Shown: positions 8,494 to 16,766 of the stretch, piece after piece
Numbering within the stretch: position 1 is the first letter of the stretch
Layout of the letters: the number at the start of each line of letters is the position of its first letter
NCBI GenBank assembly: GCA_003170475.1
Contig: PMZI01000082.1
Span: forward strand, 18,697 to 82,696
DNA: 64,000 nt
Direction: 5' to 3'
From: Ignavibacteriota bacterium
Lineage (GTDB): Bacteria; Bacteroidota; Ignavibacteria; UBA10030
Position numbers and translations under genes: made by a program
Notes under the pieces: model-generated
Database searches by the model: none
What the model saw: the letters and a program-made list of their open reading frames with translations, nothing else
What the model was told of the DNA's origin: nothing

Positions 8494-10791
8494 CTACCAA
8501 TTCACTTTGTTCGGATTTTTCTCGACACGCCAATTTGGACTGGTGTGAACATCGCATTGACCGATGGGGTATTTTGAATTGAAGATTTCTGTCGTCTTCT
8601 CGGGGCAGAATTCGCGGGCTTTCTTTTTTGTATCGACGCAGATGGTATCCGTCTCAATTCCATCCGGTTCCTTGAAGTAGTCGAGTTGCAGGCCAATTTC
8701 GGGATCATCGTACGTGTATCGCATGAAGCGTCCGAAAATCGGAGCTGCTGCGCGTCCACCTTGTCCATCAGCACTTCCGAACTTGATCCGGTTGTCGTCA
8801 AAGCCAACCCAAACGCCTGCGGCGAGGTGAGGCGTGAAGCCCTCGAACCATGCATCGCCGTAGTCGTTGGTGGTTCCCGTCTTCCCGGCCGCCGGGAGCG
8901 AGAAAAACGAGCGAACCGACCTGCCTGTGCCACCCTCCTCATTCACGCCGCCTTCCATCAGGTTCGTCATCAGGTACGCCGTTTCCTTGCTCAGCACTTC
9001 CTTCTTCTCGGGAATGTTTTCCTCGATCAGATTTCCATCCTTGTCTTCGATGCGAAGGATGGCAATCGGTTCGACGAGAACGCCTTCGTTTGGATAGACT
9101 CCGTACGCCGACGTGAGCTCAAGAGGAGAGACCTCCGCGGTTCCAAGCGCAATAGACTCATACGGCGGGATTGACGACTTTATCCCCATGCGATGAGCAT
9201 ACTCAACAACCTGTTTTGGCGGGGCAATCTCCATGATGAGGCGAACTGCTATCAGGTTGATGGATCGCTTGAGCGCCTCTCGAAGTGTTACCCACCCGCC
9301 AAATCCCCCGTCGAAATTCTGCGGAGTCCATCGTGTGCCGTCAGGCATCATAACCGTCACCGGTTGATTCTGGAGCATGAAGGTGACAGGCGTTCCATTG
9401 TCAATGGCGACGGTGTAGACAAACGGCTTGAACGCTGAACCGGGCTGGCGGTGGATTTGTGTGACGTGGTTCAGTCCATAGCGGAAGACGTGGCTTCTGC
9501 CTCCCACCATCGATTTGATATGCCCGTTGTGTGGGTCAATCACGACCATCCCCACCTCGATGTTTCGGGCAATTTTCCTCACGGAATCGACAAACATGTT
9601 GTTCGTCCTGAGGGCAGCCACAATGCTGTCCCGGATCGATGGAGTTTTCGCTTTCTTGTAGACATCCAGGTCCCGGATCATTTTGTCGACGTTGCTCTCA
9701 AGGATCTCTGGGTATTTTTTCCAATCCCAGTACTTGTCGAACTTCTCTTGAAAAATCGCCAGGTGTTCGTCGACGGCCCGGTTCGCGTTCCGCTGCATGC
9801 GGCTGTCGAGCGACGTGTAGATGCGCAGGCCGTCGCGATAGAGATTGTAGCCGTACGTCTCGGCTTTCTGCTCCATTTGCTGTCGTACCCATTCCACGAA
9901 GTGAGGGGCAATTCCAACCCGGTAGTCGCCTTCGAAGTTTCGGAAGGAGAGGCTGTCTGCCTTGATATCGTCGACCTGCTTCGCATCGAGTTTTCCGTCA
10001 TGAAGCATCTGATTCAGGACGATGCTCCGGCGACGCAATGCCCGGTCGAAATTCTTGAACGGATTGTAGTAATTTGGGCCCTGCAACATGCCGACGAGCA
10101 ACGTGTACTCGGGAGCCGTCAGATCCGCAGCGGACTTGTTGAAATACTGCTGTGCAGCAGACTCAATGCCATAGGCCTTGCCCCCGAAGAAAGAGACATT
10201 GAGATAGAGTTCAAGGATCTCCCTCTTCGTGAAGTTACGTTCGATCTGAACGGAGGTGAAGAATTCGCGGACTTTCCGGGTAATCTTATCGAACATCGAC
10301 TCTTCGCGGCCTTGTAGCTTGTAGAGGTTGCGTGCGAGCTGCTGTGTGATGGTGCTAGCCCCGGCCAAGCGGAAGGTTAGCAGGTTGATGACCATCTGAC
10401 GGGCGAATCGCGGCAGGTTGACGCCCCAGTGTGTGTAGAAATCCTTGTCTTCGGTGGCTACCAGCGCGTCGATCAAACCCTGAGGGAGCTTCGCCAATTC
10501 GATGCGGGTTCGGTTTTGTTCCGCAAACTGGTCGAGGATGGCGCCATCCTCAGCGTACACTTTCGAAGCGAGTGCAGGTCGGGGGTTCTCAAGTTCTTCG
10601 AGGGAGGGAAGGCCTCGCGCAATGTAGTATCCGTACCACGAGAGGAGAGCAACGAAGAAAACAAAGAGGCCGACGACGAGCTTTCGATTCCGTTTCAAGA
10701 ATCCCTTGCCCCGGCCGAGGAATGAGCGCCGGTACGAAGGATCATTGAAATATCGATCCATTTCTTCGGAACTGTATGTTTTCTTTGTCAT
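8494..10791 (-). CDS. mrcA: Class A penicillin-binding protein (PBP1A family)
   Basis: This is a bifunctional peptidoglycan synthase of 765 aa. It has a cytoplasmic N-terminus, one membrane anchor (KLVVGLFVFFVALLSWYGYY), then a GT51 glycosyltransferase domain with EDKDFYTHWGV, GASTITQQLARN and REILELYLN. A transpeptidase domain follows with the SxxK motif in PGSAFKPFVY, the SxN motif in SINLIAVRL, and GKTGTTNDYGDAWF as KTG. The first two motifs and the KTG triad are intact, so both activities are expected. The protein polymerises and cross-links peptidoglycan on the periplasmic face. Immediately upstream is lpxH in the same direction with a 35-nt gap, giving a small cell-envelope unit. No strong ribosome-binding site precedes the ATG. 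Confidence 0.95.
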   Translation of the reverse strand: MTKKTYSSEEMDRYFNDPSYRRSFLGRGKGFLKRNRKLVVGLFVFFVALLSWYGYYIARGLPSLEELENPRPALASKVYAEDGAILDQFAEQNRTRIELAKLPQGLIDALVATEDKDFYTHWGVNLPRFARQMVINLLTFRLAGASTITQQLARNLYKLQGREESMFDKITRKVREFFTSVQIERNFTKREILELYLNVSFFGGKAYGIESAAQQYFNKSAADLTAPEYTLLVGMLQGPNYYNPFKNFDRALRRRSIVLNQMLHDGKLDAKQVDDIKADSLSFRNFEGDYRVGIAPHFVEWVRQQMEQKAETYGYNLYRDGLRIYTSLDSRMQRNANRAVDEHLAIFQEKFDKYWDWKKYPEILESNVDKMIRDLDVYKKAKTPSIRDSIVAALRTNNMFVDSVRKIARNIEVGMVVIDPHNGHIKSMVGGRSHVFRYGLNHVTQIHRQPGSAFKPFVYTVAIDNGTPVTFMLQNQPVTVMMPDGTRWTPQNFDGGFGGWVTLREALKRSINLIAVRLIMEIAPPKQVVEYAHRMGIKSSIPPYESIALGTAEVSPLELTSAYGVYPNEGVLVEPIAILRIEDKDGNLIEENIPEKKEVLSKETAYLMTNLMEGGVNEEGGTGRSVRSFFSLPAAGKTGTTNDYGDAWFEGFTPHLAAGVWVGFDDNRIKFGSADGQGGRAAAPIFGRFMRYTYDDPEIGLQLDYFKEPDGIETDTICVDTKKKAREFCPEKTTEIFNSKYPIGQCDVHTSPNWRVEKNPNKVNW

Positions 10792-10826
10792 GGCCGGTCA
10801 CAGCAGATGATAAGCGCTTCTCGGTC

Positions 10827-11633
10827 TTATGTCCACGACTTCAGCTCGAGCGATATCCCGTCGAACACTGCGTAGGTTCTTTCGCGCACCCAGTCTCCTA
10901 AATTGACGTAGACGCCAGAAGCGATGTTCCGCTTGCAGGGGACATGGTTATGTCCCATCACGACGAAATCATATCCCTCATGAATCTTTGAGCGAGCAAA
11001 CTCTGTCATGTCGTCGCCTTCATACTCACGTTTCGATGTGTATTGGCGACTTTTGTGCGACGACCAACGAGCGATACGGGCCGCCAAATCCGGATGAACC
11101 AGTGAAAAGAGAAAGATGTTCGTCCGGTTGCGAAGCACACGTTTCAGCATTCTGTACCCGGTATCGTTCTTCAGCAGGCCGTCTCCGTGATGGATGTAGA
11201 ACTTCTTCCCGCCGATCACGCGCTCAATCGGGTCATGCTCAATCATCATTCCCAGCTCCTCGGCGAAGTACCCCCGAAGCCAGAAATCATGGTTTCCCGC
11301 CAAATAGATCAGCTTGACGCCCGACTCTGAGAGTTCTGCCAGCTTTGCAAACAGGCGAAAGTACCCCTTCGGGACGACGAACCGGTATTCAAACCAATAG
11401 TCGAACAGGTCACCGACAATAAAGAGCTGCTCGCCGTCGCTGCGAACCATTTCAAGGAACCGCACGAGAGCCTGTTCTTTCTGGCGGTCCTCCTCCTTTG
11501 TTCCGACTCCAAGATGGGCGTCTGAGAAGAAGTAAGTTTTTCGCTTAGGTATGTTCAGAGAAGCTCCCGATCGGGGCGGAACAGTCGACGCGTCAAATTC
11601 ATTATGCAGAAACGATGTCGCATGGACGAACAA
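10827..11633 (-). CDS. lpxH: UDP-2,3-diacylglucosamine hydrolase
   Basis: LpxH removes UMP from UDP-2,3-diacylglucosamine to give lipid X in lipid A synthesis. The calcineurin-like metal motifs are all present in order: FFSDAHLG, GDLFDYW, AGNHDFW, HGDGLL and MGHNHV. The pattern, size and His-rich ends match LpxH rather than generic phosphoesterases. The only in-frame start after an upstream TGA is TTG at 11633, giving 268 aa with about 30 residues ahead of the catalytic core, slightly longer than usual. The true start may therefore be a non-standard codon further in. The gene precedes the class A PBP gene. Its presence supports a lipid A-containing outer membrane. Confidence 0.88.
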   Translation of the reverse strand: MFVHATSFLHNEFDASTVPPRSGASLNIPKRKTYFFSDAHLGVGTKEEDRQKEQALVRFLEMVRSDGEQLFIVGDLFDYWFEYRFVVPKGYFRLFAKLAELSESGVKLIYLAGNHDFWLRGYFAEELGMMIEHDPIERVIGGKKFYIHHGDGLLKNDTGYRMLKRVLRNRTNIFLFSLVHPDLAARIARWSSHKSRQYTSKREYEGDDMTEFARSKIHEGYDFVVMGHNHVPCKRNIASGVYVNLGDWVRERTYAVFDGISLELKSWT

Positions 11634-11734
11634 TTCGTCCGTAACACATCGTACATAGCGAAAAAAGGTGCGAAAATCAAGGTAAGCTCAGGGGGAGGGC
11701 GGGGATGGCATGAAAAAAGGTGGACGGTTGTCTA

Positions 11735-13204
11735 TCAACTTGCGCTGGGAGAGACGGGGAGTGTGACGGTAAACGTGCTTCCTTTTTTCTCGCGGCTCGA
11801 AACCTGAATGGTGCCATGATGAGCTTCAGCAATCCACTTGGCGATTGCCAGACCGAGTCCGCTGCCGGTGCCGTCCGATTTCACCCGGTAGAAACGATCG
11901 AACACCTTCTCGACATCTTTCTTTGGTATTCCGATACCCGTATCGCTGATGCTGACGATCGCCTGATCGTTTTCCCGCGTCAGTGAGAAGGAGACCGTGC
12001 CGCGTTGCGGGGTATATTTGATTGCGTTCTCGATCAAGTTGAGGAAGAGCTGTCTCAATCGCCCTGCGTCACCGCGAATGATGACGGGATCCATCCGGAG
12101 GATTTCTACCGTGATTTTCTTTTTTGAGGCGAGGACGCGGGCATCTTCAGTTAAGCCGAGCACCATTTCATCAAGAACGATATTGCTCAACTGGAACGCC
12201 AGGCGGCCGGATTCGGTCTTGATGAGAATCATCAGGCTCTCTACGATGGAGGAAAGCCGTACGAGCTCGTCATGCACACTGGTGAGAAGTTCACGTGTCG
12301 GAGTGGGGAGACGTCTCCTGCGGAGCGCGACCTCGATTTCTCCACGCATGATTGTTAGTGGGGTGCGAAGCTCATGTGACGCGTCGGCGGAGAACTGCTG
12401 TATTTGAACAAATGATTCCTGCAGCCGTCCGATCATGTCGTTGAAGGTGGCAGTCAATCGTCCCAGCTCGTCATCCACTGCCTGAGCTGGCAGCCGCTGG
12501 TTCAAGTTCTTCGCACTGATTTCGCGGGCAGTCTTCGTAATCGTATCCACAGGTTTTAACGATCGGTGCGCAAGGAACCAGCCTCCGATCACGGAAATGA
12601 GGAGAGCGATTGGTGCAAGGATGCGAAAAATCATGAAGATTCCGTCGAGGACCTCATTTAGTTCTTCCATCGGATATGCCACGAGGATCTTCACGTAATC
12701 GTTTTGAGTTGAGGCAATGCGCAACTCATGCCCCTCGTCGTTGTAGATCGTCACGACTTTGATCCATCCGTAGGGAATGTCTGTGAACCGGAGGGACTGT
12801 TTGCCGAGGCTTGGTGAACGGTACAACAGGTCTCCATTCCGGTCGAGAATCTGGATGTACTGCCGGCGAGGACTCAGGATGGTATGCTGGTAGATCTGGT
12901 TCCAGATTTCATCGACTGCGGCGGAGTCAGTCGAAATCTGTTCCGTTTCTATGGGTGCTGCGGCCGATTTCTTGAGCTGCTGGAGTTCGAGCAGTGCGGA
13001 TCGTTTCAAGCGAACCTTTTTGGCTTTCGGCTCGATGAATTCATTAACCCATGTCACTTCGCTGTGGAGCGAGCGGTCGAGATTGTCGGAAAGAGTTGAT
13101 CTGGTGAAGAAATAGGAAATGCCGCCGAAACTGAGAAGCATGATGCCGAGGAGTGCTGTGTACCACAGCGTCAACTTTGTACGAATAGAATGGAACAGCT
13201 TCAT
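11735..13204 (-). CDS. Membrane sensor histidine kinase (HAMP-HisKA-HATPase)
   Basis: The protein is 489 aa. TM1 is at about residues 9-31, an extracytoplasmic domain of about 155 residues shows no family I recognise, and TM2 is near residues 188-212. A HAMP linker (LKPVDTITKTAREISAKN) leads into the HisKA box SADASHELRTPLTIMRG with the phosphorylated His. The ATPase has N box NLIENAIKYT, G1 DTGIGIP, F box FDRFYRV and G2 GSGLGLAIAKW. It overlaps the upstream response regulator by 4 nt (ATGA), so the two are translationally coupled and form a cognate pair. The architecture resembles CusS/ArlS-type kinases. The signal is unknown; the adjacent envelope genes make envelope stress or metals plausible but unproven. 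Confidence 0.93.
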   Translation of the reverse strand: MKLFHSIRTKLTLWYTALLGIMLLSFGGISYFFTRSTLSDNLDRSLHSEVTWVNEFIEPKAKKVRLKRSALLELQQLKKSAAAPIETEQISTDSAAVDEIWNQIYQHTILSPRRQYIQILDRNGDLLYRSPSLGKQSLRFTDIPYGWIKVVTIYNDEGHELRIASTQNDYVKILVAYPMEELNEVLDGIFMIFRILAPIALLISVIGGWFLAHRSLKPVDTITKTAREISAKNLNQRLPAQAVDDELGRLTATFNDMIGRLQESFVQIQQFSADASHELRTPLTIMRGEIEVALRRRRLPTPTRELLTSVHDELVRLSSIVESLMILIKTESGRLAFQLSNIVLDEMVLGLTEDARVLASKKKITVEILRMDPVIIRGDAGRLRQLFLNLIENAIKYTPQRGTVSFSLTRENDQAIVSISDTGIGIPKKDVEKVFDRFYRVKSDGTGSGLGLAIAKWIAEAHHGTIQVSSREKKGSTFTVTLPVSPSAS

Positions 13205-13893
13205 TTGGCAGAACCTCTGGCGGGTTCTTTGTCCGAAATGTAATAGCCTTTTCCTCGTTCCGTGTGGAGGAGCTTGACGTCGAATCCCTGGTCGATCTTC
13301 TTGCGCAGATGATTGATGTAGACGTCGATGATGTTCGTTCCCGGATCGAAGCTGAAACCCCAGACTTCTTTTGCCAACTGCTGGCGTGAAACGAGTTTGT
13401 GGGGATTGCGCATGAGGTATTCCAGCAATGAGTATTCACGCGCCGTCAGGTCGATCGAGGAGCCTGCCCGGGTTGCTTTGCGAGAAATCGTGTTCAGCTG
13501 CAGGTCGGCAAGGCGGATCGTTGTCAGGCTCTGGCGTTCGCGGCGAATGAGCGAGCGGATTCTTGCCAGCAGTTCGTTGAACGCGAACGGTTTGGTGAGG
13601 TAATCATCTGCCCCATGATCAAGCCCTTGGACGATGTCTTCCGTAGCGGTCCTCGCTGTCAGCATGAGAATCGGCGTACGGATCCCTTCTGTCCGCAGCG
13701 AGTGAAGAACATCGAATCCGTTTTTCTTCGGCAGAAGCACGTCGAGCAGAATGAGATTAAAGTCGCCTTCGCGCGCCTTTTTCTCGCCGAGTTTGCCGTC
13801 ATCGGCGATCTCGACTTCGTATCCTTCAGCCGTCAGCCCTTCTTTAATGAATCGGGCGACCTTGGCTTCATCTTCGACGAGGAGTATGCGCAT
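13201..13893 (-). CDS. OmpR/PhoB-family response regulator
   Basis: The 230-aa product has a receiver domain with the acidic pair VEDE near the N-terminus, phospho-acceptor Asp51 in LILLDVLLPKKNG, the LTART switch Thr region and TKPFAF with the conserved Lys. A winged-helix DNA-binding domain follows (REYSLLEYLMRNPHKLVSR, then TNIIDVYINHLRKKID). It is first in a two-gene operon with the histidine kinase, overlapping it by 4 nt. The 281-bp region upstream is shared with the divergent TRAP-transporter operon, so the transporter is one candidate target, though I see no clear repeated binding site. The regulon is unknown. Confidence 0.94.
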   Translation of the reverse strand: MRILLVEDEAKVARFIKEGLTAEGYEVEIADDGKLGEKKAREGDFNLILLDVLLPKKNGFDVLHSLRTEGIRTPILMLTARTATEDIVQGLDHGADDYLTKPFAFNELLARIRSLIRRERQSLTTIRLADLQLNTISRKATRAGSSIDLTAREYSLLEYLMRNPHKLVSRQQLAKEVWGFSFDPGTNIIDVYINHLRKKIDQGFDVKLLHTERGKGYYISDKEPARGSAK

Positions 13894-14053
13894 GGAAAAT
13901 TGAGTGCCTGGTAGTTACGCGTTCTGGAGGGAGAGGAGACACGCAACCGGGTTAGAGAAACCATTGAAAAGGTAGTTTTTATTCCGAACACTATCAAATC
14001 TCTTTCCGCATTCCCGTTCTCCATGCATCCCGCTCCAGAACGGGGTTCCCGAT

Positions 14054-14081
14054 TTGAAACTCGGCCTTTTTTCAGTATATT
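14054..14081 (+). promoter_or_regulatory. Candidate promoter of the TatT-TRAP operon
   Basis: TTGAAA (14054-14059), a 16-nt spacer and TATATT (14076-14081) lie about 94 nt before the tatT start in the divergent region. This is visual evidence only. Confidence 0.35.
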
Positions 14082-14174
14082 TTGAGGCAATTATCTGACC
14101 TCTGAAAAATATCTTTTGTGAGATGGGGCACAGTGATGCTCGCCGAGCCCTCCTCAAATGCCGAGAAACCCTCA

Positions 14175-15029
14175 ATGAAGAAACTTCCTCTCCTTCTTGC
14201 AGCATTGATGCTCCAGGGTTGTATACAGACGATGGCCATCCGGACCATGGGTGGCATCATGGATTTTGGACTCGAGACTTTTAACGAGGAAAGTGATCTG
14301 AAGCTCGCAGAAAGCGCCCTCGGTTCCAATCTCAAGCTCGTTGAAGCGCTGATCAAAGGGGATCCCGAGAATAAGAAGCTTCTCGTGATGGCCTCTCAGG
14401 GATTTAACGCATTCTCTCTGGCGTTTGCCGAGGACGACAGTGTCGAACGGGCGCGCGTTTTCTATTTGCGCGCACGCAACTATGGCATGAGGGTCCTGAT
14501 GCAGAACGCGGCATTCAGGGATGCGCTGGACAAGGACGTCGCCACGTTTCAGTTCGCATTGATGACATTCTCTAAAGATGACGTGCCGGCGTTATTCTGG
14601 ACGGCGTTTGGATGGGGAAGCTATATCAATATTACCCGCTCCGATATCAGTGCACTTGCGGATCTGCCAAAGGTGTTGGCAATGATGGAGTGTGTTCGTC
14701 AACTTGACTCGACGTATTACTACGGCGGTCCGTACCTTTTCCTTGGAAGCATCGAAGGGAGCATGCCAAAGGCGATGGGAGGAAAGCCGGAACGGGCAAA
14801 GGAGTATTTCGACCGCGCACTCGACTTGACCGGTGGGAAGTTCCTCTTGACGTACGTGTATTACGCGAAGACCTACGCGGTCCAGATTCAGGATCAGGGA
14901 TTGTTTGAAACGCTGCTCAAGAAGGTCGACGATGCCTCGGCCGATATCTTGCCGGAGGCCCGTCTGTCGAACGCCATTGCCAAGAAAAAGGCGAACCTGC
15001 TCCGCGAACACATGAACGAACTCTTTTAG
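14175..15029 (+). CDS. tatT: TRAP transporter TatT-component lipoprotein (TPR-like)
   Basis: The product is a 284-aa lipoprotein with signal MKKLPLLLAALMLQGC, the lipobox cysteine being residue 16. The helical body carries the TatT-family signature (TMGGIMDFGLETFNEESDLKLAESA, then GNLKLVEAL-like and FAEDDSVERARVFYLRARNYG). In Treponema pallidum TatT is a trimer of TPR-like helices that docks on the TRAP substrate-binding protein. The next three genes are P, Q and M components, the same order as that TPAT system. ATG 14175 is chosen because it puts the signal peptide at the N-terminus; the track's GTG at 14118 does not. A 235-bp gap holding a dispersed repeat separates it from the P-component gene. 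Confidence 0.85.
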   Translation: MKKLPLLLAALMLQGCIQTMAIRTMGGIMDFGLETFNEESDLKLAESALGSNLKLVEALIKGDPENKKLLVMASQGFNAFSLAFAEDDSVERARVFYLRARNYGMRVLMQNAAFRDALDKDVATFQFALMTFSKDDVPALFWTAFGWGSYINITRSDISALADLPKVLAMMECVRQLDSTYYYGGPYLFLGSIEGSMPKAMGGKPERAKEYFDRALDLTGGKFLLTYVYYAKTYAVQIQDQGLFETLLKKVDDASADILPEARLSNAIAKKKANLLREHMNELF

Positions 15030-15074
15030 AACTAAATACGAAAGCCTACGAGTTGCCACAACCGCACAAAGAAG

Positions 15075-15216
15075 ATGTCGTCCCGAAAATCTTTTGTTCG
15101 GGACCTCGTTTTCAGACCCCGAGCATCCTTCCCCGCCCGACCGCCTGCGGTCAGGCGGGCGGGGACTCAGAGGGCTGAACAACGCCCCCTTCGCTCAGGA
15201 TCATCTCGGGGTGACA
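15075..15216. repeat. Dispersed palindromic repeat, copy A
   Basis: This segment, from gtcgtcccgaaaatc to ctcggggtgaca, matches the reverse complement of 61296-61434 almost base for base. Its centre is a GC-rich imperfect palindrome (ccccgcccgaccgcc / ggcgggcgggg), and a smaller hairpin (tcccga...tcggga) lies near its left end. It sits inside the TRAP gene cluster between tatT and the P-component gene, where it could attenuate or stabilise the transcript. No coding potential is seen. Confidence 0.85.
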
Positions 15217-15264
15217 GGGTTGCTGTCTTGACTTCGTGGCGACACTCACCAATAAGGAGTACCA

Positions 15265-16272
15265 GTGAAACGACTACAGTACGCCGTTGGGTTGCTTTTT
15301 CTTGCCTCCCTCGCTGTCTATGGACAACAGTACACGATCAAGTTCGCGACCATTGCTCCGGAGGGAAGCACATGGATGAACGTCATGAAGGAGTATGATG
15401 CCGCGATTCGCAAAGAGAGCGGCGGGCGCATGGGATTCAAGATTTACTCGGCGGGTGTTCAAGGAGACGAAAAGAGCGTTCTCCGCAAGATCCGCGTAGG
15501 GCAGCTTCACAGTGGTGGTTTCACCGGCTTGGGCATGGGAGAAATTGCACCGAAAGTGCGGATTCTCGACTCGCCATTCCTCGTCCGCAATAACGACGAA
15601 GTCGACATGCTCTACAAGAACTATAGCAAGGAGTTCGAACAGGCGTTCGAGGAGGGAGGATATGTCCTCTTGGGCTGGGCGGAGGTGGGATTTGTCCACG
15701 TGTTTACCTCCACTCCGATCCGAAAGAAGGAAGATTTAAAGGGGCTCAAAATGTGGACATGGGAGGGAGATCCGATTGCCGAGACTGCATTTCGCACGCT
15801 TGGCATGAATCCAATTCCCCTTTCCCTCCTCGATGTCAATACATCTCTCCAGACCGGATTGATTAATGCGTTTTACACGACCCCGTACGCCGCAATCGCC
15901 CTTCAGTGGTATACAAGAGTAAAATACATGGTCGATGTTCCGCTGGCCGACGCGGCGGGCTCCGTGCTGATTTCGAAAAAATACTACGACCAGCTTCCGA
16001 GTGATCTGCAAGAGATTCTGCTCCGTAATGGACGTCTCTATATCGCAAAACTCACGCAGCTCAGTCGCAAAGACAATGTAGACTCCATCACCGAACTGCA
16101 GAAGAGGGGAATCACGATTTTGACCGCCGATCAAAAAGAGCTGCAGGACTATATCGAGGTGGGAAGCAAGTCGCGTCGTGCCCTTGTCGGCAAACTCTTC
16201 ACCGAGGAGTTCCTGAACCGAGTCGAAAAATCTGTCGCAGATTACCGCATAGCACAGAAGACGGCAAAATGA
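15265..16272 (+). CDS. TRAP transporter substrate-binding protein (DctP family, TatP type)
   Basis: This is a 335-aa periplasmic binding protein. A GTG start follows AAGGAG, then a signal peptide (LLFLASLAVYGQQ) and the DctP fold with IKFATIAPEGSTWMNVMKEY, VRILDSPFLVR and VNTSLQTGLINAFYTTP. In classical DctP proteins the segment after DLKGLK carries an arginine that clamps a ligand carboxylate. Here it reads DLKGLKMWTWEGDP, with no Arg. Together with the adjacent TatT lipoprotein this suggests a TPAT-type system whose ligand need not be a carboxylate. That ligand statement is inference. The gene overlaps dctQ by 4 nt. Confidence 0.92.
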   Translation: MKRLQYAVGLLFLASLAVYGQQYTIKFATIAPEGSTWMNVMKEYDAAIRKESGGRMGFKIYSAGVQGDEKSVLRKIRVGQLHSGGFTGLGMGEIAPKVRILDSPFLVRNNDEVDMLYKNYSKEFEQAFEEGGYVLLGWAEVGFVHVFTSTPIRKKEDLKGLKMWTWEGDPIAETAFRTLGMNPIPLSLLDVNTSLQTGLINAFYTTPYAAIALQWYTRVKYMVDVPLADAAGSVLISKKYYDQLPSDLQEILLRNGRLYIAKLTQLSRKDNVDSITELQKRGITILTADQKELQDYIEVGSKSRRALVGKLFTEEFLNRVEKSVADYRIAQKTAK

Positions 16273-16766
16273 ACGTTCTCAAGACTCTTGACAAACTCCT
16301 GACGAGATTTGAGGGGTATGTGCTCATCACGCTCCTGTTCGTCATGGTCGTCATGGCGTTTCTTCAAGTAGTGCTGCGCAATTTGTTCTCGTCCGGCATT
16401 CTCTGGGCGGATGTCTTCCTCCGCCATCTGCTCTTATGGCTCGGATTCCTCGGGGCGGCGATTGCGACGAGCGAGAACCGTCATATCAATATCGACGCGG
16501 TGCGTCGGTTCCTTTCAAAACGCATGCGATCTGCTGTCGAGGTGTTGACTGACTCATTCGCGGCGGTGGTCTGCTTCCTGCTTGCCCGCGCGTCGTGGAC
16601 ATTCGTGCAAGGAGAGATCGCGGATCGGCGCGTTTTGTTTGGAGATATTCCTTCCTGGTATGCCCAGATGATCATCCCTATCGGCTTTGGTCTGTTGGTC
16701 GTGCATTTTGCGATCCGTGCGTTGCTTCACTTGGGGGCTGTCGCAGGAAAGGAGACGGCTGCATGA
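16269..16766 (+). CDS. dctQ: TRAP transporter small permease (DctQ family)
   Basis: The 165-aa protein has four predicted membrane helices, including YVLITLLFVMVVMAFLQVVLRNLF and WADVFLRHLLLWLGFLGAAIA. The second carries the DctQ-type W..E/D and the LGAAIATSENRHINID signature. It pairs with the large DctM subunit to form the sodium-driven permease. ATGA overlaps on both sides (with the P-component stop and the dctM start) show translational coupling of the P, Q and M genes. Confidence 0.93.
   Translation: MNVLKTLDKLLTRFEGYVLITLLFVMVVMAFLQVVLRNLFSSGILWADVFLRHLLLWLGFLGAAIATSENRHINIDAVRRFLSKRMRSAVEVLTDSFAAVVCFLLARASWTFVQGEIADRRVLFGDIPSWYAQMIIPIGFGLLVVHFAIRALLHLGAVAGKETAA

Noticed and set aside
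9451-10317. 288-aa rightward ORF inside the PBP1A gene
   Set aside because: It is antisense to a clear class A PBP gene and has no family pattern; long antisense ORFs are expected at this GC content.
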